From NCBI GenBank assembly GCA_021845945.1, contig JAJZRD010000015.1, forward strand, positions 1-33,984: a stretch of 33,984 nt of DNA, written 5' to 3'. Shown here piece after piece: positions 31,683 through 33,984 of the stretch. Source of the DNA: Chloroflexota bacterium (lineage in GTDB: Bacteria > Chloroflexota > UBA6077). The number at the start of each line of letters is the position of its first letter. Within the stretch, counting starts at the first letter, position 1. A program made the position numbers and the translations under genes. The notes under the pieces were generated by a model. It saw nothing but the letters and a program-made list of their open reading frames with translations. It was not told the origin of the DNA and ran no database searches.

Positions 31683-32543
31683 TCAAGCGGAGGCGTCGAT
31701 GGTGAAATCCAGAGCGATGTCCAACGCCTTCGCCGAGTGGGTGAGCGCCCCAACGGAAATCAGATCGACTCCAGTCGCCGCGACGGCCGCGACCGTCTCC
31801 AGAGTCACACCCCCCGATGCCTCGAGGAGGGCGCGACCGCCGACCAGCTCGACCGCCCGCCCCATCTCCTCCAGCGACATGTTGTCGAGAAGGATCAGCT
31901 CGGCACCTGCGTCGGCCGCTTCCTGAGCCTGCTCCGGAGTCTCGACCTCCACCTCAATCCGCTGGGTGTGGCGGGCGCGGCGGCGAGCCGTAGCCACCAC
32001 CTCCGCCAGGCCCTGGCCCCGAGTGGCAAGGGCGGCCAGATGGTTGTCCTTGATGAGGATGCCGTCGCTCAAGTTCTGTCGGTGGTTGGTTCCGCCGCCA
32101 ACCACCACGGCGTACTTCTCCAGGGTTCGCAGGCCGGGGGTGGTCTTGCGGGTGTCGACGATGCGGGCGCGGTGCCCAGCAACCGCGTGGACGTAGCGCG
32201 AGGTGAGGCTTGACACCCCGCTCAGGCGTTGCAAGAAGTTCAGCGCTACCCTCTCGCCGGCCAGAATGCCGGCAGCCGAGCCGCGCACCGAAGCCAGCTC
32301 GTGGCCGCGATGCACCGCGTCACCATCCGCGGCCATCGGTTGAAACTCGATGGAGGGGTCCACGGCGCGGAAGACTTCGCCGGCGACATCGATCCCCGCC
32401 AGCACGCCATCCTCCCGGGCAACTATCCTACCTCGGGCTTTCAGGTCGGCCGGAATGATCGCCTCGACCGTGGCATCTCCCCAGGCCAGGTCCTCGGCCA
32501 GGGCCGTCTCAACCAGGCGTCGAAGCTCCTGTCGCGGCAGCAC
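31683..32543 (-). CDS. nadC: Nicotinate-nucleotide pyrophosphorylase (carboxylating)
   Basis: 286 residues from the GTG at 32543, preceded by GGAGG at 8-base spacing; the open frame extends further upstream into nadA but is not coding. It converts quinolinate and PRPP to nicotinate mononucleotide, the committed step of de novo NAD synthesis. Visible motifs: LAEDLAWGDAT (15-25), ALNFLQRLSGVSS (100-112), VDTRKTTPGLRTLEKYAVVVGGGTNHR (129-155), ILIKDNH (162-168), IEVEVETPEQA, LLDNMS, EASGGV. It lies 47 bases after nadA and 89 before nadX. Confidence 0.97.
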   Translation of the reverse strand: MLPRQELRRLVETALAEDLAWGDATVEAIIPADLKARGRIVAREDGVLAGIDVAGEVFRAVDPSIEFQPMAADGDAVHRGHELASVRGSAAGILAGERVALNFLQRLSGVSSLTSRYVHAVAGHRARIVDTRKTTPGLRTLEKYAVVVGGGTNHRQNLSDGILIKDNHLAALATRGQGLAEVVATARRRARHTQRIEVEVETPEQAQEAADAGAELILLDNMSLEEMGRAVELVGGRALLEASGGVTLETVAAVAATGVDLISVGALTHSAKALDIALDFTIDASA

Positions 32544-32590
32544 CGCAGCACCTCCCAAATGTAGTTGATCGCAGCTTAGGTTTCTGCAGC

Positions 32591-33526
32591 CTAGCCGACC
32601 GCGAGCATACGCTGGATGGCCCGTTCGGCGCCCTCTCGCACCTCCGGGAGCACGCTCACCTCGTGCTGGCGCAGCTCCATGGCCCGGATCACGCTGTCCA
32701 GGGTGGTCTTCTTCATGTTGGGACAAACGAGGGCGTTGGTGACCGAGTAGAACTGCTTATCCGGATTCAGCTTCTGCATTCGGTGGATGATGGCCCACTC
32801 GGTGGCAATGAGAAACGTCCTGGCAGGGCTGTCGGCCACGTAGCGAAGCATCTGCGACGTGCTTAGCGCCGCGTCGGCCAGCGCCAGCACCTCAGGGGTG
32901 CACTCGGGGTGCGCCAGCACCAGCGCCTCGGGATGGGCCGCCCTAGCTTCCAGCACGTGCTCGGCCCTCACGCGCCTGTGAGTAACGCAGTAGCCAGGAT
33001 AGGTGATCACTCGCTTGCTCGTCTTGGTCGCCACAAACCGGGCCAGGTTCTCATCGGGCACCATCAGCACCTCGTCCTGGGGCAGCGACTCGACCACCCT
33101 CACCGCGTTGGCTGAGGTGCAGCAGATATCGCTCTGGGCCTTCACCGCGGCGCTGGAGTTCACGTAGCACACCACGGCGGCGTTAGGATGCCTCGCCTTC
33201 CATTCCCGGAGCGACTCGACGTCGATCATGGAGGCCATCGGGCAGCGAGCGGTCGGCTCGGGCAGCAGCACCTTTCGACGAGGGTTCACCACAGCTGCCG
33301 TCTCAGCCATGAAATCTACGCCACAGAAGACGATATACTGGCTGTCGACCGTGGCCGCCTGGCGAGACAGCTCGAGGGAGTCGCCGACGAAGTCGGCTAC
33401 GTCCTGGACACCAGGCCACTGGTAGTTGTGGGCCAGGATGACTGCATCGAGGGAGCGCTTGAGCTCCAGTATGCGCCTGCCCTTCTCCTCGATGTCCAGT
33501 GCCTGATCGCGCTCAAGCAGCGCCAT
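32591..33526 (-). CDS. nadA: Quinolinate synthase
   Basis: 311 residues from the ATG at 33526, chosen because GGGGAGG lies 9 bases upstream; an upstream ATG at 33568 is in frame but lacks a ribosome site. It condenses iminoaspartate and dihydroxyacetone phosphate to quinolinate using a [4Fe-4S] cluster. The three likely cluster cysteines are Cys95 (TARCPMASM), Cys209 (AHPECTPE) and Cys268 (LVCPNMKK). Other motifs: VILAHNYQ (29-36), DVADFVGDSLELSR, VFCGVDFMAETA, CYVNSSAAVKAQSDICCTSANA (120-141). First gene of the nad cluster; a promoter is visible at 33713-33684. Confidence 0.97.
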   Translation of the reverse strand: MALLERDQALDIEEKGRRILELKRSLDAVILAHNYQWPGVQDVADFVGDSLELSRQAATVDSQYIVFCGVDFMAETAAVVNPRRKVLLPEPTARCPMASMIDVESLREWKARHPNAAVVCYVNSSAAVKAQSDICCTSANAVRVVESLPQDEVLMVPDENLARFVATKTSKRVITYPGYCVTHRRVRAEHVLEARAAHPEALVLAHPECTPEVLALADAALSTSQMLRYVADSPARTFLIATEWAIIHRMQKLNPDKQFYSVTNALVCPNMKKTTLDSVIRAMELRQHEVSVLPEVREGAERAIQRMLAVG

Positions 33527-33683
33527 GGGTTTGTACCTCCCCGAGTCCAGGGTGGCGATAGCCACCATGATTTGCGTATGGAATACGGCTGATGCAGTCG
33601 TTCGGATCGCATCGGCCTCAGGACGCTCGACCTCTCGTCGTTGGCGGGCGGCGAGCCGACGCGTTCCACCAGCAACGCGCCGG

Positions 33684-33713
33684 ATACTAGCCGACGAGAA
33701 GCTGTCTTGTCAA
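33684..33713 (-). promoter_or_regulatory. nadA promoter candidate
   Basis: The minus strand reads TTGACA (33713-33708), 18 bases, TAGTAT (33689-33684), about 155 bases before the nadA start. The -35 lies inside a 12-bp tandem repeat, so a repressor binding the repeat would block it. Confidence 0.5.
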
Positions 33714-33737
33714 CTGTCTTGTCAATTGTCCTGTCTA
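33702..33737. repeat. 12-bp tandem repeat at nadA promoter
   Basis: CTGTCTTGTCAA occurs exactly twice in tandem (33702-33713, 33714-33725), followed by a degenerate third unit (TTGTCCTGTCTA, 33726-33737). Each perfect unit contains TTGACA on the minus strand. It may be an operator array for a NAD-responsive regulator or a repeated -35; the regulator is not identified. Confidence 0.65.
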
Positions 33738-33740
33738 GAG

Positions 33741-33978
33741 GCAATACGGTTCACTTAAGGACCGTGGCGGCCTCCCGGTAGGCAATGGACGGCTGCGGCT
33801 TCATCGCCAGTAGCGGCACCGTGGCGCGACGGGAGACCGCAACCGCCTCCCGGAAGGGGACGGACGGCTGCGGCCAGTGTTGATGCTCGGCCCGTTTCAG
33901 GCGGAAGTTGGACATCTTACGCTTGACCACGGGAGGCGTCCCTTCTTATATGTTGTTGGCTTAAGTAAACCGTATTGC
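33741..33978. mobile_element. Short terminal-inverted-repeat element (MITE-like)
   Basis: GCAATACGGTTCACTTAAG (33741-33759) and CTTAAGTAAACCGTATTGC (33960-33978) are 19-bp inverted repeats with one mismatch, framing 238 bp. The interior holds a 54-codon open frame and two diverged direct repeats of about 33 bp (beginning near 33769 and 33842, each ending GGACGGCTGCGGC). The size and ends suggest a non-autonomous relative of an insertion sequence. Target duplications are not evident; the right flank is cut by the window end. Confidence 0.6.
33751..33915 (-). CDS. Small ORF inside inverted-repeat element
   Basis: 54 residues, ATG 33915, with the stop inside the left inverted repeat. It is basic and has an internal peptide duplication, PQPSVPFREAVAV and PQPSIAYREAATV. 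It could be a transposase N-terminal scrap or a chance frame; no strong ribosome site. Confidence 0.3.
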   Translation of the reverse strand: MSNFRLKRAEHQHWPQPSVPFREAVAVSRRATVPLLAMKPQPSIAYREAATVLK

Positions 33979-33984
33979 GCCTAA

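Noticed and set aside
30748..31926. A 392-codon plus-strand open frame
   Set aside because: It is antisense to nadX and nadC and has no domain pattern.

Overview
The window is high-GC (about 60-65% by eye) and bacterial. The best guess for the source is a Chloroflexota (Thermomicrobia-like) or related high-GC Gram-positive-type bacterium. This rests on the gene set (ECF sigma with large anti-sigma-type exported proteins, a nadA-nadC-nadX cluster, a CcbP-type calcium-binding protein, an HscC-type Hsp70 operon, several toxin-antitoxin pairs) and is an inference; no rRNA or other marker gene is present. No tRNA, rRNA or CRISPR array was recognised.

Region 1 (1-7.2 kb, minus strand): a three-gene translationally coupled operon (large exported protein, ABC ATPase, ABC-2 permease cut by the window edge), and upstream of it a transmembrane anti-sigma-like protein. 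Both transcription units start with the same two-block promoter-like motif (GGCGTGACTTT, 13 bases, CGTTYTYCC), suggesting one ECF sigma regulon. Region 2 (7.2-10.5 kb): an aminotransferase behind a long leader with a strong terminator and alternative hairpins, a methyltransferase, and a convergent lipoprotein. A diverged ~155-bp direct repeat of the anti-sigma 5' end brackets this block. Region 3 (10.7-15.5 kb, minus): an intact ECF sigma factor, a sigma/anti-sigma deletion fusion, a HEPN-protein gene pair, and a 5'-truncated exported-domain protein with a third promoter-like copy. Region 4 (15.6-19.8 kb): an MBL-fold hydrolase, a beta-propeller lipoprotein, two unknown membrane proteins, then about 830 bp of decayed sequence with a large palindrome.

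Region 5 (19.8-25.5 kb, plus): the most coherent system in the window, a four-gene coupled chaperone operon coding for a TPR protein, a J-domain protein with HPP instead of HPD, a GrpE-like exchange factor and a short-lid HscC-type Hsp70. It looks like a self-contained accessory Hsp70 machine. Region 6 (25.5-30.6 kb): accessory DNA. It holds a tyrosine-recombinase pseudogene flanked by inverted copies of a PIN toxin gene (one intact with its antitoxin, one truncated), a CcbP-like protein, an HU-like protein with a small partner, and an antitoxin/RES pair with a shortened toxin. Region 7 (31-34 kb, minus): the NAD de novo genes nadA and nadC followed by a nadX that has lost about 95 internal residues, and upstream a promoter inside 12-bp repeats and a short terminal-inverted-repeat element at the window end.

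A recurrent theme is clean internal deletions and fusions (sigma/anti-sigma, recombinase, nadX, RES toxin). This points to active gene decay by deletion, or less likely to assembly artefacts.
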